From contig JALMQS010000085.1 in assembly GCA_024734495.1 (NCBI GenBank), positions 21,109,539 to 21,173,538 of the forward strand: a stretch of 64,000 bases of DNA, written 5' to 3'. Under the pieces are notes generated by a model. It saw only the letters and a list, made by a program, of their open reading frames with translations, was not told the DNA's origin and made no database searches. Each line of letters opens with the position of its first letter. Within the stretch, counting starts at the first letter, position 1. Shown piece after piece: positions 20,641 to 31,931 of the stretch. A program made the position numbers and the translations under genes. The DNA comes from Forficula auricularia. Taxonomy: Eukaryota > Arthropoda > Insecta > Dermaptera > Forficulidae.

Positions 20641-21311
20641 TTTTGATTGTTTATTTGAAATTGTTTATAAATTCACGGCCTTATAGATTGTGGAATTTTC
20701 TGTTTGATTATTCCAATTGATTTGTCATTTTCATCCTATATTAATTTTATGGTAAATGTTCCTTTAAATAATCCATTTAATCATAATAATAATTTTGCAA
20801 GTTTAGTTCGCTATGAGTTCATTTTCAATATCCTGCGGCAACTTGATCATGTTAATTCGTAAAAGAACTAAAATAGAAAGGATTTCTCTCTTGGCTATCT
20901 ATAGGTATATTAATATTTGAATTATTTATATCTATTTATGAACTTTGGTAAATATATCAAATCTTGTTTTATTAATGAGTAAAATAATACCATAATTTGT
21001 CGGTTGGTTGCGGATGAGGGGGAGTTATTTACAGGAATAGAGAGATGATGGAAATAAATTGCATCAGGGTCTCATTAGCGGGACCATCTATTTAAGTAAA
21101 ATTCAATATCTATTAAATTGTAGTAAAAATAACCCATAATGGGTAATATTGCTCTTATTAAAGGGGCAAGTGGAAACCATCTGAACTTTAATTGAGACAT
21201 TAGCTATAATCAATTAGGGACTTTTGCGATATATATATATTTAAGACAAACTTTTTCTATTTATTATAAAAAGTTTTTGAAATTGAAAAATAATAAATCT
21301 AAATATACATA
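20641..21311. other. Unassigned AT-rich stretch
   Basis: No gene, terminal repeat or second copy recognised. A short (TA)n lies at about 21230. Confidence 0.3.
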
Positions 21312-21313
21312 TA

Positions 21314-21440
21314 CACTACGGTGCAAAAAAATCGATCCACTAAGAAAAACTTTATTAAATAGCAAATTATTTTTAAAATTTTTACAAGTACCATAAAATG
21401 TATTCTATTAACTCTTAAATTAACATATTCAATAAATTTT
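21314..21440 (+). mobile_element. Tc1-like left end, truncated
   Basis: CACTACGGTGCAAAAAAATC after TA (21312-21313), collinear with 165-290 including AACTTTATTAAAT and ACATATTCAATAAATT. Cut at 21440 by the next element. Confidence 0.65.
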
Positions 21441-22393
21441 TACTTTATCCAATGCGAAGAATGGTTGCACACGTTTCAAGCAAAGTTATAAACGAAAACA
21501 CCCTCAACAAAATTCCTGTCTGTCTGTATGTCTGTATGTATGTCTGTCTGTTTCAGTGGTTTCCGAAAAGTTGCTCACGATTCACATAAAAACGGCTGAA
21601 GGCATTATTATGAAATTTCATATTTACATCAGATCTCTTCTAACTTACGTTTTTAGCTATATAACGTTTTGATATTTTGACCCCAGAAGGGGGTTTGGGA
21701 GGGCGGACGAATGAAAATTATCAAATAACTCCTAAACTATTAACCCTACGGCAAATATTATGATATACAAAGTTGTAGGAGATGTGATTTCTGACAACTT
21801 TTGTTTAAAACATTTCCCCAAAAAACCACCCATAAAGGGGGGAGGGTGAAAAAATGTAAATTCTTGCCCTTGGAGCAAACTCAACCAAATTTTGTATACA
21901 TAATCTCTGGGCCTCTAGAGAGCTAGAAATGCAAAAACTAACCACCCAAAATGGGGGGGGGATCAAAAAATGAAAATTCTTTCTCTTGGGCCAAACTCAA
22001 CCAAATTTTGTATACATAATCTGTGGGTCACTAGAAGGCTAGAAATGCAAAAACTGGGTGCCGGGGTGGAATGGGGGTGGGGTGAGGAGTGAGGCGGAGT
22101 AGGGTGGGGGTGCAGGGGGTTGGTGCGGGATGGAGTCCAGGGGCATAGCGGGGGTGGGGTCCAGGGGGATAGGCAGGGGTGTGGTGCGCAGGGTTGGAGG
22201 GCACGGAGTGGGGTCCGGGGTGGGTGGAGTGCGAGTGGTGGTGAGGGGGGTTAGTGGATTAGGGTGCGGAATGGAGTGTTGGGGTGGTGGTGTGGGTGCG
22301 GGGGTTGGGCATGGTGCGGGGGAGGAGGCTGGGGTTCAGGGGGCGTGCCCCCTGGCTAGCAAGAGGGCCGCCGAAGGCGGGCCTTGCAGCTAG
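21441..22393 (+). mobile_element. Helitron-like element, CTAG type (953 bp)
   Basis: Starts TACTTTATCCAATGCGAAG (shared with the 45.2-kb element) and ends with the hairpin GGCCGCC-GAA-GGCGGGCC (22366-22383), TTGCAG and CTAG followed by T. A ~290-bp G-rich module (22056-22345) precedes the hairpin; the 87-residue Gly/Arg/Val frame across it is a composition artefact. No Rep/helicase. Confidence 0.7.
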
Positions 22394-22740
22394 TATAATA
22401 TAATATAAAGAATAGAAGGAAAAATTGTTTATGTGAATGTGGCAAATATTTTTTGAAATTTGTTATTCTGATGGTCTTCAATGCTAACGAAGATAAAAAT
22501 AAAATTTAGACGAATGTGTAGCATGACTACCATATTTGGTGGGTATTAAATTTTTCATACATGATTGTTCTGAGATTACGATGTACTCTTGTAAATTGAT
22601 ATTATTAAAAATGTTCTTATAATTCTAGAAGCCCTGAAGAAGTCGGCAAAGTCGACGAAACGTTGGTGATAAATAAAAAAAGTCACACATAAAAACTTGT
22701 CCTTATTTTCCTATTATAAACTTTCAAATTAATGATAATA
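22394..22740 (+). mobile_element. PLE-type 3' end with hammerhead-like core
   Basis: CTGAAGA (22634-22640), A, GTCG...CGAC stem, GAAAC (22657-22661) and GTTGG. The tail AAAAGTCACACATAAAAACT then TGTCCTTATTTTCC is shared exactly with the 35.6 and 58.9 kb copies. The upstream ~240 bp are non-coding or unassigned. Confidence 0.55.
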
Positions 22741-23389
22741 ATAATAAATATTAATATTTGTTAATCAAAAAAGATAGGTAAATACTGTAGAATAACGATA
22801 TCCACCATAACAAAGAATTTATTATGTAAATATGAGGTGTTTTTTATTTTTGGAATCATTAAATTATCCAAAAGATTTTAAAAATTGTATTTCAATGTTT
22901 ACCTTGTCTCTGATGAAGGTTTGAACAATTCTCAAAAAGCACCATGTCAAAAGAAATACACAAAACGCAACACCTATAAAACACAAATATTAAGCACTTA
23001 ACCCTCTGGCTGCTCGACTCGAAATGAAATAAATTCATTTCAATGCAAAAGAAAGAGCAATGGGAAAAGAATCCCGTTACTTGATTAGATATCAGGAAGG
23101 AAAATAATTCCAGATAAAATAAAAACATATTCAAGACATGCCCAATTGGTTTGATTTGAGATTGTTTTAAAAAAACTAGCGTGTGTGCGTCAAGTGATTT
23201 TCACTTAACTTTTCGTCATTAATTAAAAATTAAAATTTTAGAGGAAACTTTTAAGTAAATATTTAATAAATAAAATAACAAATTTTCATCTAATTATAAT
23301 AAATTCGATCAGAAATTTTCAAAATCAAATATAGTTTTACATTTTACTTAGGGAAAGTGGTGTAGGCTTTAGGTGAAACATGATAGTTT
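22741..23389. other. Unassigned AT-rich stretch
   Basis: A minus-strand 80-residue frame (22892-23134) has no motif that I recognise. Nothing else supported. Confidence 0.3.
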
Positions 23390-23390
23390 T

Positions 23391-24217
23391 TACTTTACCA
23401 TACAGGGTATGGTCAAGTATTGTAATCGTGCATGAAAAAAGTGGTTTTTTTCCTTCTTTTTTCAAAATATCTAAAAAACGGCTGAAACTATTTCGATTAA
23501 AAAAAATTGAGCAAAACCATGGCATTTAGGTCTACAAAAAAGCTCTAATAAATAAACATCGAAAAAATTATATTTTTCGAGATAATAATTGTTTTGTCAA
23601 AATGTCTGGTTGTCTGGTTGTCTGTGCGTTACCAAATTTGTGGACGAGCTAGCTCAAAAACTAGTGTGAATATCGAAACCAAATTTCACACGTAGTTTTG
23701 GTCCATTGAGATTAAGAGCTGATTAGATTTTGGTGCATATCGACCCAAAATTAAAGAGGATGGAGGGAGGGGGTTAAAAATTAAAAATCTAGGTCGTTTG
23801 AGCAAACTCAACCAAATTTTGTATACATAATCAGTGGGTCCCCAGAAGTCTAAAAATGCAAATTTTAACCGCCCAAAATAGGGGGGCGGAGGGTGAAAAA
23901 ATGAAAATCTTGGCCATTTACCAAACTCAACCAAATTTTGTATACATAATCAGTGGGACCCAAGAAGTCTACAAATGCAAAAACTAACCGCCCGGAAATG
24001 AGGGTGGGGCGGAGGGTGAAAAAATGAAAATCTTTGCCATTTACCAAACTCAATCAAATTTTGTATACATAATCAGTGGGTCCCAGGATTCTAAAAATGC
24101 AAAAACTAACCCCCCCCCTACATGATTATTAATAATTTTATTAAATATTAAATATAAGTGAGGGGCCAGGTTGTATGGTAAAGTCAAGTGGATGGCCACA
24201 TCAGAACACGTCAGCTT
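23391..24217 (+). mobile_element. Helentron-like family X, most complete copy (827 bp)
   Basis: 5' TACTTTACCATACAGGGTAT to 3' CAGAACACGTCAGCTT. The interior holds three tandem variants of a module containing CAACCAAATTTTGTATACAT and AATCAGTGGGTCCC, separated by G-rich bits. Subterminal inverted repeats are ACTTTACCATACA / TGTATGGTAAAGT. Apparent minus-strand frames repeat the same peptide (DYVYKIWLSL) because they lie on the module. Confidence 0.7.
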
Positions 24218-24221
24218 ATTT

Positions 24222-24475
24222 TTTAATGATATTGATGTGAGAAGGAGATACACCAGAAGGTCCATCCCCTAAAGGCCTGTATGGGATGGCCCCTCCATCG
24301 TGAAAAGAACAGACTAGAAGGAAAGAAGCCGGGATCACGAGCCAAATCTCAGAAAGTTAGATACAATCCAATATCCAATTTACTAAGTTTATAGGGGCTT
24401 CGAGCAGTGGTAAATTCTCCGTTCGATAAATTAGGTTAAATTTATCTCCCACTTAATTTATTAATTAATAAATTA
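24222..24475 (-). mobile_element. SINE-1 copy, head missing
   Basis: On the minus strand this matches the body and tail of 7850-8085, including CTTTCTGAGATTTGGCTCGTG and CACGATGGAGGGGCC. The tail is longer here and runs on through GGTGTATCTCCTTCTCACATC, extending the match to LINE-A. The tRNA-like head is absent (5' truncation). Confidence 0.7.
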
Positions 24476-25373
24476 AAAGAAATGTAGTTTTAGTGAGTTT
24501 TTAGTCTGTAAACTCCTGATGATGGACTAATAATCCAAAATATATTGAGTTTGTATAAACCTCTTTGAGTTTTATTTCATTCACTGTGAAACTAAACTCC
24601 CTTTACTTTATTAATTTATAGTTTTACAGGTGTAATCAGAGGTGGGCAAAGCTAATACAAAAGTTAACTTCGTTAATCGTTAATTCGCTACTCAAAAATT
24701 TAACTTCATTAAAGCGTCGTTAAAGGGATAACTTTTCAAAAAGATTTAACGCAATCTTAATTAGACAACGGGGCTAACCCGAACCGCAATGAGGTTGAAG
24801 TTTTTGAATAAATGGAAAAAATTGCAGTTTTTCATTCATAAAATGAAAACCACTGATCCTAGAAACTTGATTCTTGTCTCATTTTCTAGGAAATTTGTTG
24901 GCTTGAAGGTTTACTTGACCTACTGCTTTGTTAAAACTTTTAGATTTGAAGATATCCAGCATTTTCCAAGACAGGACATGATCCGACCTCATTGCGGCAC
25001 AGGTTACCGTTGTCCAATTAAGATGAAACTTTTCCAATCTCATTTTTTAGCCAATTGGCAACTATTATGGAGGTAAGCAGCGAAAAAATTCGAAGAGTGG
25101 TTTCTTGTGACTACATAATGAGCTTTTCCGCCAAGTTGGTAGGTAAAAATTGCCTATATTTGACGATACATTGTGGCTAAACGTCTGAACCGATTTTAAC
25201 TTTCAAGTACGTTATTGAGGCGAAACTTTATGTTCTTTCATTTTGGTCGAAGTGAAATTTTCTGTAGGACTCATGGTTTTTGAGTTATAAGCAAAAATCT
25301 GAAAAAACTCCAAAATTTTCGTCGTTTTTAGGCCCTCAAAAATTTAGCACCAGCCAGAAACTGTTGCAAACTC
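24476..25373. repeat. Degenerate PLE scrap and repeat family Z
   Basis: Positions 24520-24600 hold CTCCTGATGATGGAC...AATATAT, a decayed PLE-type motif. From about 24780 the sequence matches a family also seen at 37.7-38.3 kb and 40.8-41.3 kb (AAAATGAAAACCACTGATCC, TCCAATTAAGATGAAACTTT). No coding function is recognised. Family Z is the target of the LINE at 25388. Confidence 0.5.
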
Positions 25374-25387
25374 ATATAACTCTTATA

Positions 25388-26158
25388 TGCGTTCCGCAGG
25401 GCAGTGTTCTGGGACCGACTCTGTATCTTCTCTACACTGCAGATATTCCTCAAAGTCAAGGCACAAAGATAGCCACCTATGCTGACGATACTGCAATCTT
25501 GGCGACTGGAATAAACACACAACATGCTACTGACAAACTCCAACGCGCTGTTAATGAGATCTCGACCTGGGCTAAACGGTGGCGAATCAAGTTTAATGAA
25601 GTCAAATCGCAGCATATCAATTTTACGAATAGACAGGAGTCCCCACTACCAATTACCCTAAATCATCAGCTAATACCATATGCTAATACTGCAAAATATC
25701 TTGGCATGACTCTCGATGCTAAGCTCCGCTGGAAGGAGCATATCCTGACAAAAGTCAAACAATTAAAAATAATTAAAAGAAAGTTATACTGGATGATAGG
25801 ACGGAGATCCAAACTGTCCATATATAACAAAATTATTGTGTATAGACAAATCATAAGACCAGTCTGGATCTATGGTATACAGCTCTGGGGCTGTAGCAAA
25901 GAATCAAATATCAGGATGATTCAAACTTTTCAAAACAATACTCTGCGAGATATCGTCGATGCCCGCTGGTACATCAGGAACGGAGACATCAGGAAGGATC
26001 TCCACATTACTACTGTACAAGAGGAAATAACTAAAGCAGCCAGAAATCATAAATTGCGACTGGCAAATCACTATAATCCCGAAGCTGTTCGACTACTCAG
26101 CACCGTCGGACAGCTGAGAAGATTGAAAAGGACCAAGCCAACTGACTTGTCCCAATGA
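25388..26158 (+). pseudogene. Jockey-type LINE reverse transcriptase, C-terminal half
   Basis: The frame opens with VPQGSVLGP (RT motif before the palm) and has ATYADDTAIL (catalytic YADD with both Asp). It continues with INFTNRQ, AKYLGMTLDAKLRWKEHI, and the post-RT block YRQIIRPVWIYGIQLWGC. The terminal part (DIVDARWYIRNGDIRKDL) is typical of jockey elements. About 255 residues are present and undisrupted. The fingers, the endonuclease and ORF1 are missing through 5' truncation. The upstream ATG at 25280 lies in unrelated flanking DNA, so the frame has no start of its own. Intact coding and a perfect target duplication imply a recent insertion. Confidence 0.9.
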
Positions 26159-26324
26159 GAAACTTTAAAATGACCCCAGTGAATTGCGGATAGTGTTAGA
26201 CAATTGCAATGTCATCAATGAGATGACATGCTTCCTGAATATTATATACTTTATTATAGTAAAATCATAAAACGGTCATCTGACTGGATTGATAATGTAC
26301 AATTTAAATAAAAAAAAAAAAAAT
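25388..26324 (+). mobile_element. 5'-truncated jockey-type LINE
   Basis: Flanked by a perfect 14-bp direct repeat ATATAACTCTTATA (25374-25387 and 26325-26338) and ending in A13. It contains the second half of a reverse transcriptase gene and a ~160-bp 3' UTR. The truncated 5' end with target duplication and poly-A is diagnostic of target-primed reverse transcription. Confidence 0.9.
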
Positions 26325-26338
26325 ATATAACTCTTATA

Positions 26339-27379
26339 CTTGGAATGCCTAACGTCGATTTCCAGCTTGTGCATATTTATTGACCAGCAGAAGTGCCTGG
26401 GCTAGAATTATTATTCTTAATATTATTTAATTATTAGTAAAAATTTATGTTGAAGAATATTTTTAATTTAAGAACAAGGTCTGTTTAGGCCCCTTTATTT
26501 TGATTTATTTAATTTGATGTATATTATATGTATTTTTATCAATAACTTCGGCTTGTGCAATTCCCTCCCTGTGATCTGTGAATTTTTTTCTCTTTGAAAG
26601 AAAAAAATTGTATTGTTTTACTCCAGGGCCTCACAACCGTTCATTGGGCGTCAAGAATCTCAATCCACATCTTTGATCAAGAATTGCCATTTATAGCATT
26701 TAAATTTAAATTTTATTTTATTTTAATATTTTTATTGGTCTGGTTTTCGCGGCCGAGTTAACTGCGTGGGCGGGTTGCCTATGCAAATTGTATTAAATAA
26801 TCCTTTGGGGGAAAACATATTGCATAAATTGTTTTCGGTTTTGATTTGACAATATTTCAATTATAGATATTAATTATGGATATGGAAGCATTTCATCACT
26901 TTCTCTACACCCCCCACCCCTCACCCCTTCTCTCGTCCCTCCCCCCACCCACACCCACTCATACATACGTGTATTTCAATCGATTTTAAAGGATTCATCA
27001 TCATTAACTTTACAACTTGTTTGTTTCAAATTCAGACATTCTCATTAAAATGAAACAATATATAGATATAAAAAAAGTTTCCCCTATGTTGGTTGTTTGA
27101 TTATATCAAAAAGTTCTTTTTGTAATTCGAAACAAATCCATTTTGTCTGTCTGTTTGTCTGTATGTGAGTTGGATTTTCCTATTTACTTTATGCTCGTCT
27201 ATTTTACTCATTAAACGATTTAAATTTCGTTTGATTTACACAATTTTCTATATTAATTATTTTAAATGGAATGAAAACTGTTGGAACTGATAAAAATGAG
27301 AAAGAGAGAAAGAGAGAACTCTCATAAAAAATATTATAGATCCAGTTGTTAAAAAAGACGTTATTTTTTTAGTCATTTG
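26339..27379. other. Unassigned stretch
   Basis: Non-coding by eye. Includes a C-rich run at 26908-26960 and a TCTGTCTG-type microsatellite near 27145. No second copy in the window. Confidence 0.3.
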
Positions 27380-28083
27380 TACTTTACCATACAGGGTATG
27401 GTCAAGTATTGTAATCATGCATGAAAAAAGTGTTTTTTTTTCTTCTTTTTTCAAAATATCTCAAAAGCGGCTGAAACTATTTTGATTAAAAAAATTGAGC
27501 AAAACCATGGCATTTCGCTCTACAAAAAAGCTTTAATAAGTAAACATCGAAAAAATTATATTTTTCGAGATAATAATTGTTTTGTCAAAATGTCAGTTAG
27601 TCTGGTTGTCTGGTTGGGTGTCCGTTAGTCTGTGAGTTACCAAATATTTGTGGAAGAGCTAGCTCAAAAACTAGTTTCAATATCGAAACCAAATTACACA
27701 CGTAGTTTTGGTCCATTGAGATTAAGAGCTGATTAGATTTTGGTGCATATCGACCCAAAATTAAGGGGAGTGGAGGGGGTGGGTTAATAATTAAAAATCT
27801 AGGCCATTTGAGCAAACTCAACCAAATTTTGTATACATAATCAGTGGACCCCCAGAAGTCTAAAAATGCAAAAACCAAACCCCTAAAATGGGGGGGTGTA
27901 GGGTCAAAAAATGAAAATCTTGGCAATTTACCAAACTCAACCAAATTTTGTATACATAATTAGCGGGACCCCAGAAGTATAAGAATGAAAAAACTACCCC
28001 CCCCCTCCTAGATGATTATAAATAATTTTAGGGGTCAGGTTGTATGGTAGTCAAGTGGATGGCCACATCAGAACACGTCAGTT
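27380..28083 (+). mobile_element. Helentron-like family X copy
   Basis: 5' TACTTTACCATACAGGGTAT to 3' GAACACGTCAGTTT. Close to the 23.4-kb copy but with two instead of three internal modules and a short deletion in the 3' part (GGTAGTCAAG). Confidence 0.65.
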
Positions 28084-28108
28084 TATTTCGCCAAGTAAAG
28101 TTAAAAAC

Positions 28109-28625
28109 GTTATTTCTAACATCAACGAGAATTATTTTGACCGCGCTAATTTGAAAAAGATATTTTTATCTCGCGAGACTACTGCGGATTACGCTATTGG
28201 AGTCTGCGGAGTATTAAGTCTGGACCAAGAGAGAAAAAGATGTGATCCACTTAGCTACAATCCAACGTCATTTCGCGTATAGCCCGCTAGACATTCGGAT
28301 GGATCACCAAGTGAATTTGAAATCTCAGATGTTATATATTCGATCTCCCAGTCCAGAGCGCTAGATCTATTAGCATGTATGTAGATGCTTGCCATTAATT
28401 AACAGATTAATATCTTTTTCAAATCAGCGCGTTCAAAATAATTTCTCGTTGACGTATCAATTATTCTTTGATATATTAATGAGAAAAATTATAATTTATT
28501 TAATATCATTATTTCAAGTTAGAAATATATAAGTTAAAATATTATTTTCACTCAATATTTGACAAAAATTCCCTACATTAGATTCGCGATTGAATCGAAT
28601 GTAGAAAACATTCTGTTATTTCTAA
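28109..28625. repeat. Foldback element FB-1, copy 2
   Basis: Contains one full arm (28118-28280) and the outer part of the other, with the intervening loop in the opposite order to copy 1 (GCCCGCTAGACATTCGGATG). A 12-bp direct repeat GTTATTTCTAAC occurs at 28109 and 28614 and may be a target duplication. Part of the right arm has been lost. Confidence 0.6.
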
Positions 28626-28648
28626 CGTTATCTTAGACTATAAGTATA

Positions 28649-28987
28649 TCTACTCTTATTAAACGAGCAAAAATTGTATATTTATTTATTTATATATATA
28701 TATTTGTTTGTATATATATTTGTATCATTATTCTATTTTGAAAACGGCTTTATCGATTTTGATGAAATTCGCGGGTTAGGGGGTTTTTTGGGGTGACAAT
28801 TCGATCTGTCACGGTCTCATCTTCGACAAAATTGTTTTTAATGGGTTTTTTCGTAATCAAATTAATTATTTTCAGGTATACAAATCCCATTCTTAGGGGT
28901 CGGGTGGGGCGGAGTGGGGTGCAGTGTTGGGGGCGAGGTGTGTGGTTTCCGTAGGGGGGTCAGGGGTTACCGTGCATCGCTCGGTAC
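28649..28987 (+). mobile_element. Mini-Helitron, 3' end truncated
   Basis: 5' TCTACTCTTATTAAACGAGC after A; interior AACGGCTTTATCGATTTTGA; G-rich module 28890-28970; hairpin GTGCATCGCTCGGTAC. The expected GGCTCCAGGTACTAA is replaced by sequence leading into the next hairpin element. Confidence 0.65.
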
Positions 28988-29008
28988 TCTATACTTATAG
29001 TACAAAAT

Positions 29009-29512
29009 CCGGACTTAAGTCGACCTTCACCTATCGAGTTTCCTAATGAAATTAATATTTTGATAATAAAATGTATTAATAAACAAAACTTGATAGGTTC
29101 GACATCCAATTTCACTGCATAGCTATTTTATCTAATTTATTAGATTTATTTATTTTTATTTATTTATTTATTTTAATTATCTACATTTTCATATGTAACA
29201 ATTAAGTAAACTCTATAACTACGAAATACTAATTGGAAGTTACCTGTTGATACCCTGTCTACCTGGACTTATGGAGGGAAAAAAGATAGCGACCCAACTT
29301 TGCCATTTTATATAGTATACCTATTTTACTCTCGATTGGTAATATATTTATCCGGAAACTCGATAACTACATTTATGTAATAAAATTAACAACTTTAATT
29401 ATCTATTAAAAATAGCTATGCAGGGAAATTGGATGTCGACCCTATCAAGTTTTGTTTATTAATAAAATATTAATTTCATTAGGAAACTCGATAGGTGAAG
29501 GTCGACTTAAGT
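29009..29512. repeat. ~500-bp TIR element (MITE-like)
   Basis: Inverted arms of about 108 bp: CGGACTTAAGTCGACCTTCA at 29009 and its complement at 29512. The arms match closely except for a ~14-bp insertion (GATAATAAAATGTA) in the left arm. No coding sequence. Target duplication not certain. Confidence 0.7.
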
Positions 29513-29519
29513 CGGAATC

Positions 29520-29935
29520 TTAGACTTTTATTATAATCGGCTTGCGCGACGACGCCGACGTGATTTTTTTTAATTTTAAAACCCACTAATAGTTCAGGAA
29601 AAATAAAAATTATTAAAATGTATACTTATTATATATAATTGGGCTTCCGCGACGAGACGATTTTTTTCATTTTAAAACCTACTAATAGATAGTTAATGAC
29701 AAATAAAATTTATTAAAATTAGGAAATTTAAATTATTATTTTAAAACCCACTAATAGTTCATAATAAATAAAATTTATTAAAATTAGGAAATGTAAATTA
29801 TTATTTAAAAAAACACTAATAGTTAATGACAAATAAAATGTATTAAAATTAGGAAATTTAATTTATTAATTTAAAACCCAGGGGCGTAACCCCCTGGCCA
29901 GTAAGATGCCCGCTGAAGACGAGCTTCTCAGCTAG
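29520..29935 (+). mobile_element. Helitron 3' end, CTAG type
   Basis: Ends CTTCTCAGCTAG (29932-29935) followed by T, after a decayed hairpin (GCCCGCTGAAGACGAGC). Upstream are three degenerate ~90-bp repeats of TTTTAAAACCCACTAATAG with AAATTTATTAAAATTAGGAA. No G-rich module here. Confidence 0.5.
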
Positions 29936-30240
29936 TTTATCTTATATTATTAAATGAGCAATTCTAGTTTATATTGTATAGAGAATCGGTTTCTAGAAAA
30001 CGGCTCTGTTTATATTGTAGAGAGAATCGGTTTCTAGAAAATGGCTCTGTTTATATTGTAGAGAGAATCGGTTTCTAGAAAACGGCTCTGTTTATATTGT
30101 AGAGAGAATCGGTTTCTAGAAAACGGCTCTGTTTATATTGTAGAGAGAATCGGTTTCTAGAAAACGGCTCTAACAATTTCGATGAAAATCACGAACTAGA
30201 ATGGTTTTTTTGTGGGTCGACAAATCAATCTATCATCAGG
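29936..30240 (+). mobile_element. Helitron 5' part abutting the previous Helitron
   Basis: TCTTATATTATTAAATGAGC starts a few bases after the CTAG of the previous element and resembles the usual 5' end. The expected interior (AACGGCTCTAACAATTTCGA, GTCGACAAATCAATCTATCA) follows a minisatellite. The 3' end is not identified. Confidence 0.5.
29967..30172. repeat. 41-bp minisatellite, 5 units
   Basis: Units start at 29967, 30008, 30049, 30090 and 30131, each GTTTATATTGTAGAGAGAAT then CGGTTTCTAGAAAACGGCTCT with one or two changes. It is an expansion of the subterminal Helitron segment that contains AACGGCTCT. Confidence 0.9.
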
Positions 30241-30483
30241 GCCTTATCATGGAAATTTTTCTCCGTTATCAAAGTAGTAATTATAGGAGAGAAAGGATTG
30301 CTAAGTTTGGGTTTTAAAAAAATATTTATTTTTTCTTCTGTATCCACCCAGAAAATGAGCTGGGTCAGGTCATTTTCTTAAAGTTCTTGAATAGGTCAAT
30401 TTGAAGACATTTTGCACATGTAAAATTTTTCAAACTGTCGGATTTGTGGTGAATCGCCCCATTTATTAACTTATATATATATA

Positions 30484-31424
30484 AGGTTGATGCATAATTA
30501 TGGAACGTTTTTTAAAAATATTTTTATTCAGCAAAAACAATAATAAAATTTAACAAAAACATGTTTAAATGATTATTCGGGAACGTATTCACTATCTACT
30601 TCAATAACTGCTTCCCATTTGCTTGGCAGTCGGTCGATTCCACGGGCGAAGAAGTCACGATTCTTGGAGGCAATCCACTCTTTGACATCGGCCACAAGGT
30701 CATCCAAATCGTCGTAGATCTTAGCCTTTTGCCAGTTTTTCAAAGAGCGGTTGATGTGATAGTCCGTCGGTGCTTCGGTCGGTGAGTACAGCGGATGTGG
30801 GAGTAGATCCCAGCCCTTATTGGCGATGACTTCAACGACCCGGCGCTCAACATGTGGACGTGCGTTATTGTGATGGAACACGATGTGGTTCTTTTTGCGC
30901 AGCAAATCGGTAAAAATTCGAACGCGATCAGCCTTGTTGTTGTCGGAGAGTTCGTGGGGGACCCATCCAGCCAATTTCCATACCTTGCCAAGCTTTTTGA
31001 GGCGTCGAACGATCGTTGATTGGTCGACATTGAAGTCTGCAGCCAGCATTCGTGTTGTAAGGCTTTCATCCTCTTCCACGGCTGTCAGAAGTGCCTGATC
31101 ATCAAAATCCGATGGCCGACCTCTTCCTTCTTTATCCTCCAAACTAGTGTCACCTGATTTGAAACGGGCAAACCACTTCCGTACTGCACTATCAGTAATT
31201 GTTCCTTCGCCAAAAAGTTCGTTGAGATCGCGAAATGACTGTGCTGCCTTCCATCCTTTCTCGTAGTGGTAGAGCATAATATGACGAATATGAATATGGT
31301 TTTCGACACGCATTTTTATTAACTATAAATAGAGAAGATTGTTTTTATAAAAAAATAAACAAAACGCCATTTTTGGCTAAAGAAAAACGCGCCAATACAA
31401 ACGTTCCATAATTATGCATCAACA
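30484..31424 (-). mobile_element. Deleted mariner element (DD34D type)
   Basis: TIRs of about 26 bp (TTGATGCATAATTATGGAAC at the left and its complement at the right) lie inside TA dinucleotides. It holds one minus-strand transposase frame with an internal deletion. At about 0.94 kb it is shorter than the usual ~1.3 kb. Confidence 0.85.
30573..31313 (-). CDS. Mariner transposase with in-frame internal deletion
   Basis: A 246-residue open frame; mariner transposases are normally about 345. The N-terminal HTH region is complete (HIMLYHYEKGWKAAQSFRDL through TITDSAVRKWFARFKSGD), the linker GRGRPSDFDD follows, then the second HTH (QSTIVRRLKKLGK) and WVPHELS. After RIFTDLLRKK the frame jumps to NHIVFHHNNARPH. 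It therefore lacks the segment with the first catalytic Asp, and the second Asp of the HDNARPH motif is Asn. The third Asp (PTDYH) remains, 35 residues on, which identifies DD34D. DNA binding is plausible, catalysis is not. The frame is still open despite the deletion. Confidence 0.85.
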   Translation of the reverse strand: MRVENHIHIRHIMLYHYEKGWKAAQSFRDLNELFGEGTITDSAVRKWFARFKSGDTSLEDKEGRGRPSDFDDQALLTAVEEDESLTTRMLAADFNVDQSTIVRRLKKLGKVWKLAGWVPHELSDNNKADRVRIFTDLLRKKNHIVFHHNNARPHVERRVVEVIANKGWDLLPHPLYSPTEAPTDYHINRSLKNWQKAKIYDDLDDLVADVKEWIASKNRDFFARGIDRLPSKWEAVIEVDSEYVPE

Positions 31425-31930
31425 TAATATATATAAATTTAAAATACACAATAAAAATGCTATTTGCCTAACAATGGTGGGGTCAAATATATTTGCCTAG
31501 GAAAATGTCCTTTAAAAACATATAAATGAGTATTTAAAAGTTTTATACCAAAGTAAGAGCTAAAATTTGGCACACAATATAGGTATAAATAAACTACAAC
31601 CCTCTGGACCAAGGTTCAACTATCTATAGCTCAAACCATTGGCGAAATATTTACATTTTTCTCATTTTTGTTTTATTAAACTAGAAAGAGAGAGAGGGGG
31701 GGGGGTAAGTGAAAGTCGAATGACGTAGCACACACCAGCTCCATTATTTTTTTGTCAATTAATTTAATTGGAAATTTTTACTGGATTAATTAAAAAAGAC
31801 AAATTGAAAAATTAAAAAAAAACAATTAAATAAAAAAATAATAATTAAATGAATTATTAAAAATAAATAAAATAATTGTTTTGGAGAGATTTAAAGAGAA
31901 GTTTATACATGTAGTATATACCTATTATAT
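31425..31930. other. Unassigned AT-rich stretch
   Basis: No gene. A short GA/G run (GAGAGAGAGGGGGGGGGG) is at about 31686-31704. Confidence 0.3.
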
Positions 31931-31931
31931 A

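Noticed and set aside
22130..22393. 87-residue Gly/Val/Arg frame
   Set aside because: Lies entirely in the G-rich module and 3' hairpin of a Helitron; the composition gives long frames by chance. The same applies to the frames at 47614-47879.
25280..25387. N-terminal 36 residues of the jockey RT frame
   Set aside because: They lie outside the target duplication, in unrelated flanking repeat DNA.
27597..27944. Frames repeating DYVYKIWLSL (11058-11392, 23686-24265, 27597-27944)
   Set aside because: They are translations of the internal module of Helentron-like family X; stops and frame changes differ between copies.
28040..28282. 80-residue frame and its relatives at 5039 and 5224
   Set aside because: Arms of the foldback FB-1; frames appear on both strands because of the inversion.
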